Shown here one piece after another: positions 7,920 to 16,966 of a stretch of 56,433 bases of DNA (positions within the stretch are counted from its first letter, which is position 1; every line of letters starts with the position of its first letter). The translations under genes were made by a program, and so were the position numbers. Origin of the DNA: an uncultured Sphingomonadales bacterium (GTDB taxonomy: Bacteria > Pseudomonadota > Alphaproteobacteria > Sphingomonadales > Sphingomonadaceae); the NCBI GenBank assembly GCA_937898525.1, contig CALCBC010000036.1, forward strand, positions 1 to 56,433. The letters are read 5' to 3'. Below the pieces are notes generated by a model. The model worked only from the letters and a program-made list of their open reading frames with translations. It searched no databases and was not told where the DNA came from.

Positions 7920-8201
7920 ATGGAGCTGATCCGCCACCCCGTTCATCGCGCGCTGACCCGGCCGCAGATGTTCGCGGGCGTGACGATGAACTACTTCATC
8001 ATCAACGGCGTGGTCTCCGCGCAGGCCTTCATCATCTTCAAGAGCCTGTGGCTCCTGCCGGTTCCGTTCGTGATGCACGCGATCGGCTACTTCGCCTGCC
8101 TTCGCGAGCCGCGGGTGTTCGACCTGTGGATCACCAAGGTCTCCAAGTGCCCGCGGGTGCCGAACTGGAAACGCTGGGGCTGCAACAGCTACGCCGCGTG
8201 A
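7920..8201 (+). CDS. virB3: VirB3-like inner-membrane protein
   Basis: This 93-residue protein opens with the VirB3-type MELIRHPVHRALTRPQMFAG element. It contains a hydrophobic region of about 35 residues that can form one or two membrane segments. VirB3 associates with the VirB4 ATPase and is needed for pilus assembly. The gene lies 4 nt after virB2 and 37 nt before virB4. The basic C-terminus (CPRVPNWKRWGCNSY) is probably cytoplasmic. Confidence 0.88.
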   Translation: MELIRHPVHRALTRPQMFAGVTMNYFIINGVVSAQAFIIFKSLWLLPVPFVMHAIGYFACLREPRVFDLWITKVSKCPRVPNWKRWGCNSYAA

Positions 8202-8238
8202 TTTGCGCCGCCCCGTGCGGGCGGCAGGGAGCGAGTGA

Positions 8239-10668
8239 ATGACGACCAAGTGGCTCGGTGCCGCGGCGTGGAGCGCCAGGGAAGCGCACGCCGGCGACCG
8301 CCTGCCCTACGCCCGGCTGGTCGACGAGCACACGCTGCTGCTGCGCGACGGCTCGCTGATGAGCGCGCTGCAGGTCCCCGGGCTGCTGTTCGAGACCGAG
8401 GACACCGAGGCGCTCAACGCCCACGCGATCACGCGCGAGGTCATGCTGCGCTCGAACCTCGACGCACGCTTCGTGCTCTATCACCACGTGATCCGCCGGC
8501 GGGTCTCGGTCGAGCTGGAGGCGAGCTTCGACGATCCACTGGCGGCACACATCGACCGCCGCTGGCGCGAGAAGGTCACCAGCGGGTCGCTGTTCGTCAA
8601 CGACCAGTTCGTCACTCTCGTCCGCCGCCCCGCGCGCGGCAAGGCCGGGCTTGCCGAACGGCTCGGCAAGTTCTGGCGCACCCGCGGGCGCGAGCCGCTC
8701 GAGGCCGACCCGACCGAGCTGCGCGCGCTGCGCGCGGCGATGCAGTCGCTCGCCGCTTCGCTCGGCGAGTACGGCGCGCAGCCGCTCGGGGACTACGTCG
8801 GCCCGAGCGGGCAGGTGAACAACGAGGTGCTCGAGCTGCTCTCGGCGCTCTACAACGGCGAGATGCGCCCGGTGCGCAAGCCTGGCGAGGCGACCGACAT
8901 CGGCCGCATGCTGCCCTACCGCCGAGCGAGCTTCGGGCTCGACGCGATGGAGCTGCGCGGCTCGGGCGGGGCCGACTTCGCGTCGATCCTCAGCCTCAAG
9001 GATTACCCCGACGCGACCTCGCCGGGCCTGCTCGACCCGATGCTGCGCCTGCCGTTCGAGATGGTCGTCAGCGAGAGCTTCGCTCCGCAGGAGCGGACCA
9101 CCGCGCGCGAGCGGATCGACCTCGCGCTGCGGCGCCAGCGCTCGGCCGACGAGGAGGCGATGGCGGAGCGTGCCGAGATGCTCGCCGCGCGTGATGCACT
9201 CGGGGTCGGCTCGACCGGCTTCGGCGACCACCACCTGACCGTGCTCGTGCGCGAGCGCGACCTCGCCAGGCTCGACGATGCGACCGCCGCCGTCGCCGCC
9301 GCGCTCGCCGACACCGGCGCGATCGCGGTGCGCGAGGACACCAACCTCGAGCCGGCGTTCTGGGGCCAGTTCCCCGGCAACGAGCAGTACCTCGTGCGCC
9401 GGGCGCTGATCTCGACCGCCAACATGGCGAGCTTCGGCTCGTTCCACGGCTTCGCGCTCGGCCAGGCCGTGGGCAACCACTGGGGCGACGCGGTCACGCT
9501 GCTGGAAACGACCAGCTCGACGCCGTTCTTCTTCAACTTCCACCACGGCGATCTCGGCAACTTCTCGGTCATCGGCCCGTCGGGCTCGGGCAAGACCGTG
9601 GTGATGAACTTCCTCGCCGCGCAGGCGCAGAAGTTCAGCCCGCGCACGATCCTGTTCGACAAGGACCGCTCGGGCGAACTGTTCATCCGCGGCATCGGCG
9701 GGCGCTACGACCGAATTCGCTCGGGCGAGCCGACCGGCTTCAACCCGCTCGCGCTGCCCGACACGCCGGTCAACCGCGCATTCCTGCGCGACTGGCTCGC
9801 CGTGCTGCTCAAGGCCGAAGGACCCGAAGAGCTGGCGACGATCGCCACCGCGGTCGACGCGGCCTATGCCAACGATCCCGCGCTGCGCCGGCTCCGGTTC
9901 TTCCGCGAGCTGCTGTCGGGATCGCGCCGGCCGCAGCCCGGCGACCTCGCCGACCGGCTCGGCCCGTGGATCGAGGACGGCGAGTTCGGCTGGCTGTTCG
10001 ACAACGCCGACGACCGGCTGGACGTGACCACCCGGGTCATGGGCTTCGACATGACCGCGCTGCTCGAGAACCCGCGGCTCCGCACCCCGGTGATGATGTA
10101 CCTGTTCCACCGGATCGACGAGCGGCTCGACGGCAAGCCGACGATGATCCTGATCGACGAGGGCTGGAAGGCACTCGACGACGAGGTCTTCGCCGCGCGC
10201 ATTCGCGACTGGCTCAAGACGCTTAGGAAGCGCAACGCACTTGTCGGCTTTGCCACCCAGTCGGCGCGCGACGCGCTCGACAGCCGCATCTCGACCGCGC
10301 TGGTCGAGCAGACCGCGACGATGATCTTCATGCCCAACGCGCGGGCCCGCGCCGAGGACTACTGCGACGGCTTCAGCCTGACCGAGCAGGAACTGGCTCT
10401 GATCAAGAGCCTGCCCGCGCATAGCCGCTGCTTCCTCGTGCGCCAGCCCGACGCGAGCGTGGTCGTGCGGCTCGACCTCAGTGGCATGCCCGAGGTGCTG
10501 ACGATCCTCTCGGGCCGCGAGAGCGCCGTGCGCCGGCTCGACCTGCTGCGCGAAGCGGTCGGCGACGACCCGGCCGAATGGTACCCGGCGCTGACCGGCC
10601 GCGCCTGGCCGGGTACGCGCGGCGACGGAGACGGCGACGAGTTCGCCGGGTGGGAGGCCGCGGAATGA
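8239..10668 (+). CDS. virB4: VirB4-type secretion ATPase
   Basis: This 809-residue ATPase has the usual VirB4 length. The N-terminal CagE/TrbE/VirB domain is followed by a RecA-like motor. The P-loop GPSGSGKT is at residues 446-453 and the Walker B ILIDEGWKAL has its acidic pair at D640/E641. VirB4 energises pilin extraction and substrate transfer at the inner membrane. GGGAG lies upstream of the ATG. Its stop overlaps the virB6 start (ATGA), which indicates translational coupling. Confidence 0.95.
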   Translation: MTTKWLGAAAWSAREAHAGDRLPYARLVDEHTLLLRDGSLMSALQVPGLLFETEDTEALNAHAITREVMLRSNLDARFVLYHHVIRRRVSVELEASFDDPLAAHIDRRWREKVTSGSLFVNDQFVTLVRRPARGKAGLAERLGKFWRTRGREPLEADPTELRALRAAMQSLAASLGEYGAQPLGDYVGPSGQVNNEVLELLSALYNGEMRPVRKPGEATDIGRMLPYRRASFGLDAMELRGSGGADFASILSLKDYPDATSPGLLDPMLRLPFEMVVSESFAPQERTTARERIDLALRRQRSADEEAMAERAEMLAARDALGVGSTGFGDHHLTVLVRERDLARLDDATAAVAAALADTGAIAVREDTNLEPAFWGQFPGNEQYLVRRALISTANMASFGSFHGFALGQAVGNHWGDAVTLLETTSSTPFFFNFHHGDLGNFSVIGPSGSGKTVVMNFLAAQAQKFSPRTILFDKDRSGELFIRGIGGRYDRIRSGEPTGFNPLALPDTPVNRAFLRDWLAVLLKAEGPEELATIATAVDAAYANDPALRRLRFFRELLSGSRRPQPGDLADRLGPWIEDGEFGWLFDNADDRLDVTTRVMGFDMTALLENPRLRTPVMMYLFHRIDERLDGKPTMILIDEGWKALDDEVFAARIRDWLKTLRKRNALVGFATQSARDALDSRISTALVEQTATMIFMPNARARAEDYCDGFSLTEQELALIKSLPAHSRCFLVRQPDASVVVRLDLSGMPEVLTILSGRESAVRRLDLLREAVGDDPAEWYPALTGRAWPGTRGDGDGDEFAGWEAAE

Positions 10669-11846
10669 ACTTCGCCGTCTGCGAGCAGGCGATCGAGGGC
10701 GTCGGCAGCGGCGTCTCGGCCTCGCTGCGCGCGGTCGACTGCGCCGCGACCGCGACCGCGCAGGCGGCGTTCGGGCGGCTGTTCGGGCCCGACGGCGCGC
10801 TGTTGGTCGCGCTGCAGATCCTGCTGACGCTCTACGTCGCGTTCTTCGCGATCTCGCTGATGCTCGGCCGCAGCCGGCTCGGGGTCACCGCGCTGACACC
10901 GAAGATGATCACGCTCGGCCTGGTGCTGACCTTCGCCACCAGCTGGGCCGCCTACCAGACCTACGTCTGGAACATCGCGATCGGCACGCCGAACGAGCTC
11001 GCCGGTATCCTGATGGGCACGACGGGGTCGGCGACCGACGTCTTCGCCCAGAAGATCGACATCGTCTTCGCCGCGCTGATCCAGGTCTCGAGCGACACGG
11101 CGGCGGAAGCAACCGCCTCGACCTTCTCGCCCCCGGGCCTGCTGTGGTTCGGCGCGACCTTGCTGCTGCTCGGCACGGTCGGCGTTCTCGCCACCTGCAA
11201 GATCGCGCTCGCAGTGCTGCTCGCGCTCGGGCCGATCTTCGTGGTCATGGCGCTGTTCCCCGCCACCCGCGGCCTGTTCACCGGCTGGCTCAAGGGAGTG
11301 GTCATGCTCGCCTTCGCGCCGCTGTTCGCCGTGCTCGGCGGCACGCTGATGCTCGAGCTGTCCGTGCCCGTCCTGCGCAAGCTGACCGAGACCCCGGGGA
11401 TAATCGATCCGAGCGCGGCGATGGCATTCTTCATGATCGGCGCGGTGCACGTGGCGCTGATGGTAATCGTGCTCAAGGTCGCCGGGACGATGGTCGCGGG
11501 CTGGAGCGTCTTCGGCCTTACCGGCACCGTGCCGATCGAGGGCGAAAGCCGCACCGCCTCGGCTCCACCGCCGGCCGTCGTGCCGGCTCCGGCCGCTGCC
11601 CGCGCCGAACAACTCCGGGCCGCAACGTCGACTCCCTCGCGAGAGATTCGCCTGGCCCGCGCGCCCGCTGCCGCCAACGACAGCGATCCGGCGGACGCGC
11701 CTCCTCGCAGCCGCAGCCGGATCGTCGCTGCCGCGGGACCGGTCGCGACGGGCTCGGCTACCGGCGCCGCGCCGCTCCAGCGCGCGCGCGGCATCGGCAG
11801 CCGCTTCCGCGCGGCGCCCGTCCGTTCAGTGGAGAAGATCCGATGA
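10665..11846 (+). CDS. virB6: VirB6/TrbL-family polytopic membrane protein
   Basis: The 393-residue protein starts at the ATG overlapping the virB4 stop, with GGAGG nearby. At least five hydrophobic segments occupy residues 40-290, with the characteristic ALGPIFVVMALFPATRGLF stretch in the middle. The C-terminal ~100 residues are Ala/Pro/Arg-rich, probably disordered and soluble. VirB6 forms the inner-membrane channel core. Its stop overlaps the virB9 start by four bases. Confidence 0.9.
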   Translation: MNFAVCEQAIEGVGSGVSASLRAVDCAATATAQAAFGRLFGPDGALLVALQILLTLYVAFFAISLMLGRSRLGVTALTPKMITLGLVLTFATSWAAYQTYVWNIAIGTPNELAGILMGTTGSATDVFAQKIDIVFAALIQVSSDTAAEATASTFSPPGLLWFGATLLLLGTVGVLATCKIALAVLLALGPIFVVMALFPATRGLFTGWLKGVVMLAFAPLFAVLGGTLMLELSVPVLRKLTETPGIIDPSAAMAFFMIGAVHVALMVIVLKVAGTMVAGWSVFGLTGTVPIEGESRTASAPPPAVVPAPAAARAEQLRAATSTPSREIRLARAPAAANDSDPADAPPRSRSRIVAAAGPVATGSATGAAPLQRARGIGSRFRAAPVRSVEKIR

Positions 11847-12646
11847 CCCGCGCCCTGCTCGCCGCAGCGCTCGCCCCTGCCCTGCTCGCGCTCGCCGCGC
11901 CCGCCGCAGCCGAGGATGCCCGCCTCGTCGAACGGCTCTACGACCCGAACGTCGTGGTGAAGGTCGAAGGCCGCGCCGGCGTCCAGGCGACGATCCGTTT
12001 CGGCGAGGACGAGCACATCGAAAACGTCGCCATCGGCGATTCGCAGAAGTGGCAGGTCACGCCGAACAAGCGCGCCAACCTGCTGTTCGTGAAGCCGCTC
12101 GAGGAACGGGCGATGACCAACATGACGGTCGTCACCGACCGCCACACCTACCTGTTCGACCTCGTCGCCAGCCCGACCCACCGCAACCCGGTCTACGTGC
12201 TCGCCTTCACCTATCCCGAGGAGCCGGAGGAGGTGCAGCAGGCCGAGGCCCCGATCGTGCCCGAAGGCCCGACCGCGATCGAGCTCGCCGCGGCGACCGA
12301 TCCCTACGCCGTGGTCGATCCGGCCGAGCTCAACTTCGCCTGGGTGCCGAAGGGCGACCGGAAGCTGCTCCCCGGGCAGATCTACGACGACGGCAACGCC
12401 ACTTTCATCACCTGGCCCGCCGGCTCACCGATCCCGGCGATCCTGATCAGGGATCACAAGGGCGAAGAAGGCCCGGTCAACTATGCCGTGCGCGGCGACA
12501 CGATCGTCGTCGAAGGCGTCCCACGCGAGATCGTACTGCGCTCGGGCGACGACAGCGCCACGCTCACCAACCAGGGCCCGGTGCGCGAACCCCCGACCGA
12601 ACGCTCGCTGGCCCAGGCGGGCGTCGCAACTTCGGAGGCGAAGTGA
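11843..12646 (+). CDS. virB9: VirB9-type outer-membrane core complex protein
   Basis: This 267-residue protein has a signal peptide ending AAPAAAE. It has the two-domain VirB9/CagX layout: an N-terminal beta domain (about 25-120, including FGEDEHIENVAIGD and TPNKRANLLFVKP) and a C-terminal domain (about 170-255, including YDDGNATFITWP and NYAVRGDTIVVEG). The ATG is coupled to the virB6 stop. VirB9 normally forms the outer-membrane core with VirB7 and VirB10. No VirB7-like lipoprotein gene is visible nearby. Confidence 0.92.
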   Translation: MTRALLAAALAPALLALAAPAAAEDARLVERLYDPNVVVKVEGRAGVQATIRFGEDEHIENVAIGDSQKWQVTPNKRANLLFVKPLEERAMTNMTVVTDRHTYLFDLVASPTHRNPVYVLAFTYPEEPEEVQQAEAPIVPEGPTAIELAAATDPYAVVDPAELNFAWVPKGDRKLLPGQIYDDGNATFITWPAGSPIPAILIRDHKGEEGPVNYAVRGDTIVVEGVPREIVLRSGDDSATLTNQGPVREPPTERSLAQAGVATSEAK

Positions 12647-12647
12647 G

Positions 12648-13772
12648 ATGAAGCTGGCCATGCGTCTGCCGGAAAAGTCCCGGCGCACTGCCAACGACGA
12701 AGATCCTCGCGAGACCGAGACGACCGAGGTGATCGACCTCGCCAGCCGCACCGCCTACCCGGTGGTGGGACAGCGCAAGGGCCGGTCCGACGCGCTCGGG
12801 CTTGCCGCCGGCGTGGCCTTCGTCTCGATCCTCGGCATGGCCACGCTGTGGGGCCTCAACGCCTCGCGCATGGCCGAGGAGCAGCCGGCAACGCCGGCGC
12901 GGCCGGAGCCGGGCCAGTTCATCCCGGCCGCGCCAGCCAACGAGGAAGTGCCGCTGGTCAACGCCGTGCCCGACGCCCCGGCGGTCGCCGACCCGGCACC
13001 CGCCCCGGTACTCGCCACGCCGCCGGTGCCGGGCTTCGCGCCCGCGGGCAACCCGTACGCGTCGCCGACGGTCATCGTCGACAACACCGGACTGCCGCTG
13101 CCGGCCGAAATTCCCGCGGTTGCCGCGCAGGTGGCCCAGCCGGTGATCCAGGGCGACGGCAACGCGGCCGACAATTTCGCCAGCCGCATCGGCGGCGTCG
13201 GCGGCGCGCCGGCGACCGCACGCAGCGACGTCAATCCGTCGACCACGATCACCCAGGGCACGATGATACCCGCGGTGCTCGAGACCGCGATCAACACCGA
13301 TGTCCCCGGTTACGTCCGCGCTGTCGTCAGCCAGGATGTGCGCAGTTTCGACGGCACGCGCGTGCTGGTGCCGCGCAGCTCGCGGCTGATCGGCCAGTAT
13401 CAGTCGGGCCTGCAGGCGGGGCAGAAGCGGGCCTACGTGATCTGGACCCGGCTGATCCGGCCCGACGGTGTCTCGGTCGCGCTGGCCTCGCCGGCGACCG
13501 GCTTCGACGGCAGCGGCGGCCTGCCGGGCAAGGTCGACACGCACTTCTTCCAGCGGTTCGGCTCGGCCCTGCTGCTGTCGGTGATCGGCGGCCTCAGCAC
13601 GATCGGCGGCGGCGGCAGCGCGGCGGTGATCGCCAGCGGCGGCCAGAGCGCGGCCTCGGCGGCGGTCCAGCAGAACGGGCAGATCGGCCCGACGATCCGC
13701 GTGCGAATGGGCGAACCGATCCGCGTGTTCACCGCGCGCGACCTCGATTTCAGCCAGGCCCCGCAGCTCTAG
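12648..13772 (+). CDS. virB10: VirB10/TrbI-type core complex protein
   Basis: The 374-residue product has a short cytoplasmic N-terminus, one membrane segment at about residues 50-70 and a long Pro/Ala-rich periplasmic linker. The C-terminal TrbI/VirB10 beta-barrel domain covers about 190-370 and includes ITQGTMIPAVLETAINTD, FDGTRVLVPRSSRLIGQY and GMGEPIRVF-like elements. GGAGG precedes the ATG, one base after the virB9 stop. VirB10 spans both membranes and senses ATP hydrolysis. Confidence 0.94.
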   Translation: MKLAMRLPEKSRRTANDEDPRETETTEVIDLASRTAYPVVGQRKGRSDALGLAAGVAFVSILGMATLWGLNASRMAEEQPATPARPEPGQFIPAAPANEEVPLVNAVPDAPAVADPAPAPVLATPPVPGFAPAGNPYASPTVIVDNTGLPLPAEIPAVAAQVAQPVIQGDGNAADNFASRIGGVGGAPATARSDVNPSTTITQGTMIPAVLETAINTDVPGYVRAVVSQDVRSFDGTRVLVPRSSRLIGQYQSGLQAGQKRAYVIWTRLIRPDGVSVALASPATGFDGSGGLPGKVDTHFFQRFGSALLLSVIGGLSTIGGGGSAAVIASGGQSAASAAVQQNGQIGPTIRVRMGEPIRVFTARDLDFSQAPQL

Positions 13773-13779
13773 TCAGCCG

Positions 13780-14802
13780 ATGGCCGCCGAGATTCACCAG
13801 CTCCCAGCGGGCGCCGACGGACCGGACGATTCCGGAGCCCTGCCGCTCGCGCCGAGCGGCAGCGTCTATCTCGACGCCTATCTCGCGCCGTTCCGCCCGT
13901 GGCTCGAGCGCGACACGGTGACCGAGATCATCGTCAACCGACCGGGCGAGATCTGGGTCGAGGATGCCGAGCATCCGGGCATGCAGCGGATCAAGGCGCC
14001 GCAGATCGACGACAAGCTGGTCCAGCGGCTCGCCGAGCAGGTCGCCCGGGTCAGCCACCAGGGCATCAACCGAGAGCACCCGCTGCTCGGCGCGACCTTG
14101 CCCGACGGCGCGCGGGTGCAGTTCTGCGGGCCGCCGGCGACGCGTCGCCACTGGGCGATGGCCATCCGCCGCCACCGCCGGCTCGACCTCCCGCTCGACG
14201 CCTACGACGCGGGCCCGCTTCGCGGCGAGCGCGAGGTGCCGCTGCCCGATCCGGCGGCGGAACCGATCGCGTTCCTCCGCGCGGCGATCGCCGCGCGCAA
14301 GACGATCCTGATCTCGGGTGGCACGTCGACGGGCAAGACCACTTTCCTCAACGCGATGCTCGGCGAGATTCCGCCGCACGAGCGCGTCGTGCTGGTCGAG
14401 GACACGCCCGAACTGCGCCTGCCCGGTGCCAACGGCGTCGGCCTCGTCGCGGTCAAGGGTGAGCTCGGCGAAGCCAAGGTCACCGCCAACGAGCTGCTGC
14501 AGTCGGCGCTGCGCCTGCGCCCCGACCGGATCGTGCTCGGCGAGCTGCGCGGCGCGGAGAGCGTCTCGTTCCTGCGCGCGATCAACACCGGCCACCCGGG
14601 GAGCTTTTCGACGATCCACGCCAACTCGCTGCGCGGCGCGCTCGAGCAGCTGGCGCTGATGGTCATGCAGACCGGCATCGGCCTCAGCCGGGCCGACACG
14701 ATCGCCTATGCCGCCTCGGTGATCGACGTCGTGGTCCAGCTCGATCGCAGCGAGGGCAAGCGCGGGATCAGCGCGATCGCGCGCAGCGCCGACCTGGTCT
14801 GA
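13780..14802 (+). CDS. virB11: VirB11-type AAA+ secretion ATPase
   Basis: This 340-residue hexameric traffic ATPase carries the P-loop GGTSTGKT at residues 180-187. Other signatures are the Asp box (VLVEDTPELRL), RIVLGELRGAE and the His box (NTGHPGSFSTIHANS). It lies 7 nt after virB10. The gene is the last recognisable secretion component, and no coupling protein virD4 or effector follows. The next gene, ppk, starts 13 nt downstream. Confidence 0.95.
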   Translation: MAAEIHQLPAGADGPDDSGALPLAPSGSVYLDAYLAPFRPWLERDTVTEIIVNRPGEIWVEDAEHPGMQRIKAPQIDDKLVQRLAEQVARVSHQGINREHPLLGATLPDGARVQFCGPPATRRHWAMAIRRHRRLDLPLDAYDAGPLRGEREVPLPDPAAEPIAFLRAAIAARKTILISGGTSTGKTTFLNAMLGEIPPHERVVLVEDTPELRLPGANGVGLVAVKGELGEAKVTANELLQSALRLRPDRIVLGELRGAESVSFLRAINTGHPGSFSTIHANSLRGALEQLALMVMQTGIGLSRADTIAYAASVIDVVVQLDRSEGKRGISAIARSADLV

Positions 14803-14815
14803 ACGGGCCCGCGGC

Positions 14816-16966
14816 ATGACGGCAGCCCTGTCCGAGCCGGTTTCGGGCGAGCGATCCAGCCCCGAGGAGCGCTACTTCAACCGCGAACTCAGCTGGCTAG
14901 CGTTCAACGAACGCGTGCTCGCCGAGGCCGCCAATCCCGCCTATCCGCTGCTCGAGCGGCTGCAGTTCCTGTCGATCTCGGGCAGCAACCTCGACGAGTT
15001 CATGATGATCCGCGTCGCCGGGCTCGCCGGGCAGGTCCGCAGCGGCGTCGGCCAGGTGTCGATCGACGGCAAGACCCCCTCGCAGCAGCTCGCCGCGATC
15101 AACGCCAAGGTACGCCAGCTTGAGGACGCGCAGCAGCGCACCCTCGCCGAGCTGCGCCGGCTGCTCGCCGCCGAAGGCATCCACTTCGCCGACTACGAGC
15201 GGATCGACGAACAGGCCGAGCGCTGGCTGAGGAGCTACTTCCTCGACCACATCCTGCCCGTCATCACACCACAGGCGATCGACCCGGCGCACCCGTTCCC
15301 GTTCGTCTCCAACAAGGGGATCGGCGCGCTGTTCAATCTGACCCGGGTCAGCGACGGTAGCCGCGTGCTCGAGATGGTGCTGATCCCGAGCGCGATTCCG
15401 CGCTTCGTCCGCGTCCCCGGCGAGGAGGCGACCTTCATTGCGGTCGAGCAGCTCGTCTGCCGCTTCGCCGAGCTGCTGTTCCCCGGCTTCCGCGTCAATG
15501 GCGACGGGGTGTTCCGCGTGCTGCGCGACAGCGACATCGAGATCGAGGAAGAGGCCGAGGATCTCGTCCGATTCTTCCGCACCGCGATCCAGCGCCGCCG
15601 CCGGGGGCGGGTGATCATGCTCGAGCTCGACGAAGAGTTCGATCTCGAGGCCGAAGCGCTGCTGCGCGAGCAGCTCGGGCTCGAGCAGGCGATCGTGACC
15701 AAGAACTCGGGCATGCTCGGGCTCGCCGCGCTGTCCGAGATCGTCGCAGAGGACCGCCCCGAGCTCAAGTTCGCCCCCTACACGCCGCGCTATCCCGAAC
15801 GCGTGCTCGAGCACGACGGCGACTGCTTCGCGGCGATCCGCGAGAAGGACATCGTCATCCATCACCCCTACGAGAGCTTCGAGGTGGTGGTCGACTTCCT
15901 GCGCCAGGCGGCGGCCGACCCGGCGGTGATCTCGATCAAGCAGACGCTCTACCGCGCGGGCAACCAGTCGCCGGTCATCGCCGCGCTGATCGAGGCGGCC
16001 GAGGCGGGCAAGTCGGTCACCGCGGTGGTCGAGCTCAAGGCCCGCTTCGACGAGGAGCAGAACCTCAAGTGGGCCGACCAGCTCGAACGCGCCGGCGTGC
16101 AGGTGATCTACGGCTTCGTCGACTGGAAGACCCACGCCAAGGTGTCGATGGTCGTGCGGCGCGAGGAGGACGGCTACCGCACCTACTGCCACTTCGGCAC
16201 GGGCAACTATCACCCGGTCACGGCGAAGATCTATACCGACCTCAGCTTCTTCACCGCCGACCCGAAGCTCGGACGCGACGCGGCCAGGCTGTTCAACTTC
16301 GTCACCGGCTATGTCGAGCCGCAGCGGCTCGAGATGCTGGCGATCTCGCCGCTCGACCTGCGCGAAACGCTCTACGAGCGGATCGACGACGAGATCGAGA
16401 ACGCCCGGAATGGAAAACCCGCGGCGATCTGGGCCAAGCTCAACGCGCTGACCGAGAAGGGCATGATCGACCGGCTCTACGAGGCGAGCCAGGCCGGGGT
16501 GCAGATCGTGCTGGTCGTGCGCGGCATCTCCTGCCTGCGGCCCGGCCTGCCCGGGCTGTCGGAGAACATCACCGTCAAGTCGATCGTCGGACGGTTCCTC
16601 GAGCACAGTCGCATCTGGGCCTTCGCCAATGGCCACCCGCTGCCGAGCGACAAGGCCAGGGTCTACATCTCGAGCGCCGACGCGATGAGCCGCAGCCTCA
16701 ACCGCCGGGTCGAGACGCTCGTGCCGATCCGCAACGAGACCGTGCACGACCAGGTGCTCGACCAGGTGCTGCTCGCCAACCTGCTCGACACCGAGCAGAG
16801 CTGGCTGCTCGACGGCGAAGACGGCAGCTACGAGCGCGTGGAAGCGGAAGGTGACGGCTTCAACTGCCACGAATACTTCATGACCAACCCCTCGCTGTCC
16901 GGTCGCGGCGGGGCGCTGGCCGAAAGCCGCGTCCCCAAGCTGACGCTGCGCAAGGGCGCAACGTGA
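14816..16966 (+). CDS. ppk: Polyphosphate kinase 1
   Basis: The 716-residue enzyme reversibly polymerises the gamma-phosphate of ATP into polyphosphate. The N-terminal RYFNRELSWLAFNERVL and SGSNLDEFMMIRVAGL elements are PPK1 hallmarks. The two catalytic histidines are His459 (YCHFGTGNYHP) and His597 (LEHSRIWAF). Length is normal for PPK1. It begins 13 nt after virB11 and its stop overlaps the ppx start. Having ppk next to ppx is normal; having both behind a VirB cluster is not. Confidence 0.96.
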   Translation: MTAALSEPVSGERSSPEERYFNRELSWLAFNERVLAEAANPAYPLLERLQFLSISGSNLDEFMMIRVAGLAGQVRSGVGQVSIDGKTPSQQLAAINAKVRQLEDAQQRTLAELRRLLAAEGIHFADYERIDEQAERWLRSYFLDHILPVITPQAIDPAHPFPFVSNKGIGALFNLTRVSDGSRVLEMVLIPSAIPRFVRVPGEEATFIAVEQLVCRFAELLFPGFRVNGDGVFRVLRDSDIEIEEEAEDLVRFFRTAIQRRRRGRVIMLELDEEFDLEAEALLREQLGLEQAIVTKNSGMLGLAALSEIVAEDRPELKFAPYTPRYPERVLEHDGDCFAAIREKDIVIHHPYESFEVVVDFLRQAAADPAVISIKQTLYRAGNQSPVIAALIEAAEAGKSVTAVVELKARFDEEQNLKWADQLERAGVQVIYGFVDWKTHAKVSMVVRREEDGYRTYCHFGTGNYHPVTAKIYTDLSFFTADPKLGRDAARLFNFVTGYVEPQRLEMLAISPLDLRETLYERIDDEIENARNGKPAAIWAKLNALTEKGMIDRLYEASQAGVQIVLVVRGISCLRPGLPGLSENITVKSIVGRFLEHSRIWAFANGHPLPSDKARVYISSADAMSRSLNRRVETLVPIRNETVHDQVLDQVLLANLLDTEQSWLLDGEDGSYERVEAEGDGFNCHEYFMTNPSLSGRGGALAESRVPKLTLRKGAT

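Noticed and set aside
8131..10422. Long open frame antisense to virB4 (763 codons)
   Set aside because: It is an Arg/Glu-rich frame created by GC-biased codon use opposite a clear VirB4; no motifs and no ribosome-binding site.
6983..14802. Considered an integrated conjugative plasmid
   Set aside because: No relaxase, virD4, oriT-like region, integrase, tRNA att site or partition gene is seen, and the cluster continues into housekeeping ppk-ppx.
14897..16870. Long open frame antisense to ppk (657 codons)
   Set aside because: It is the shadow of a strongly conserved PPK1 gene; composition is typical of antisense GC-rich frames.
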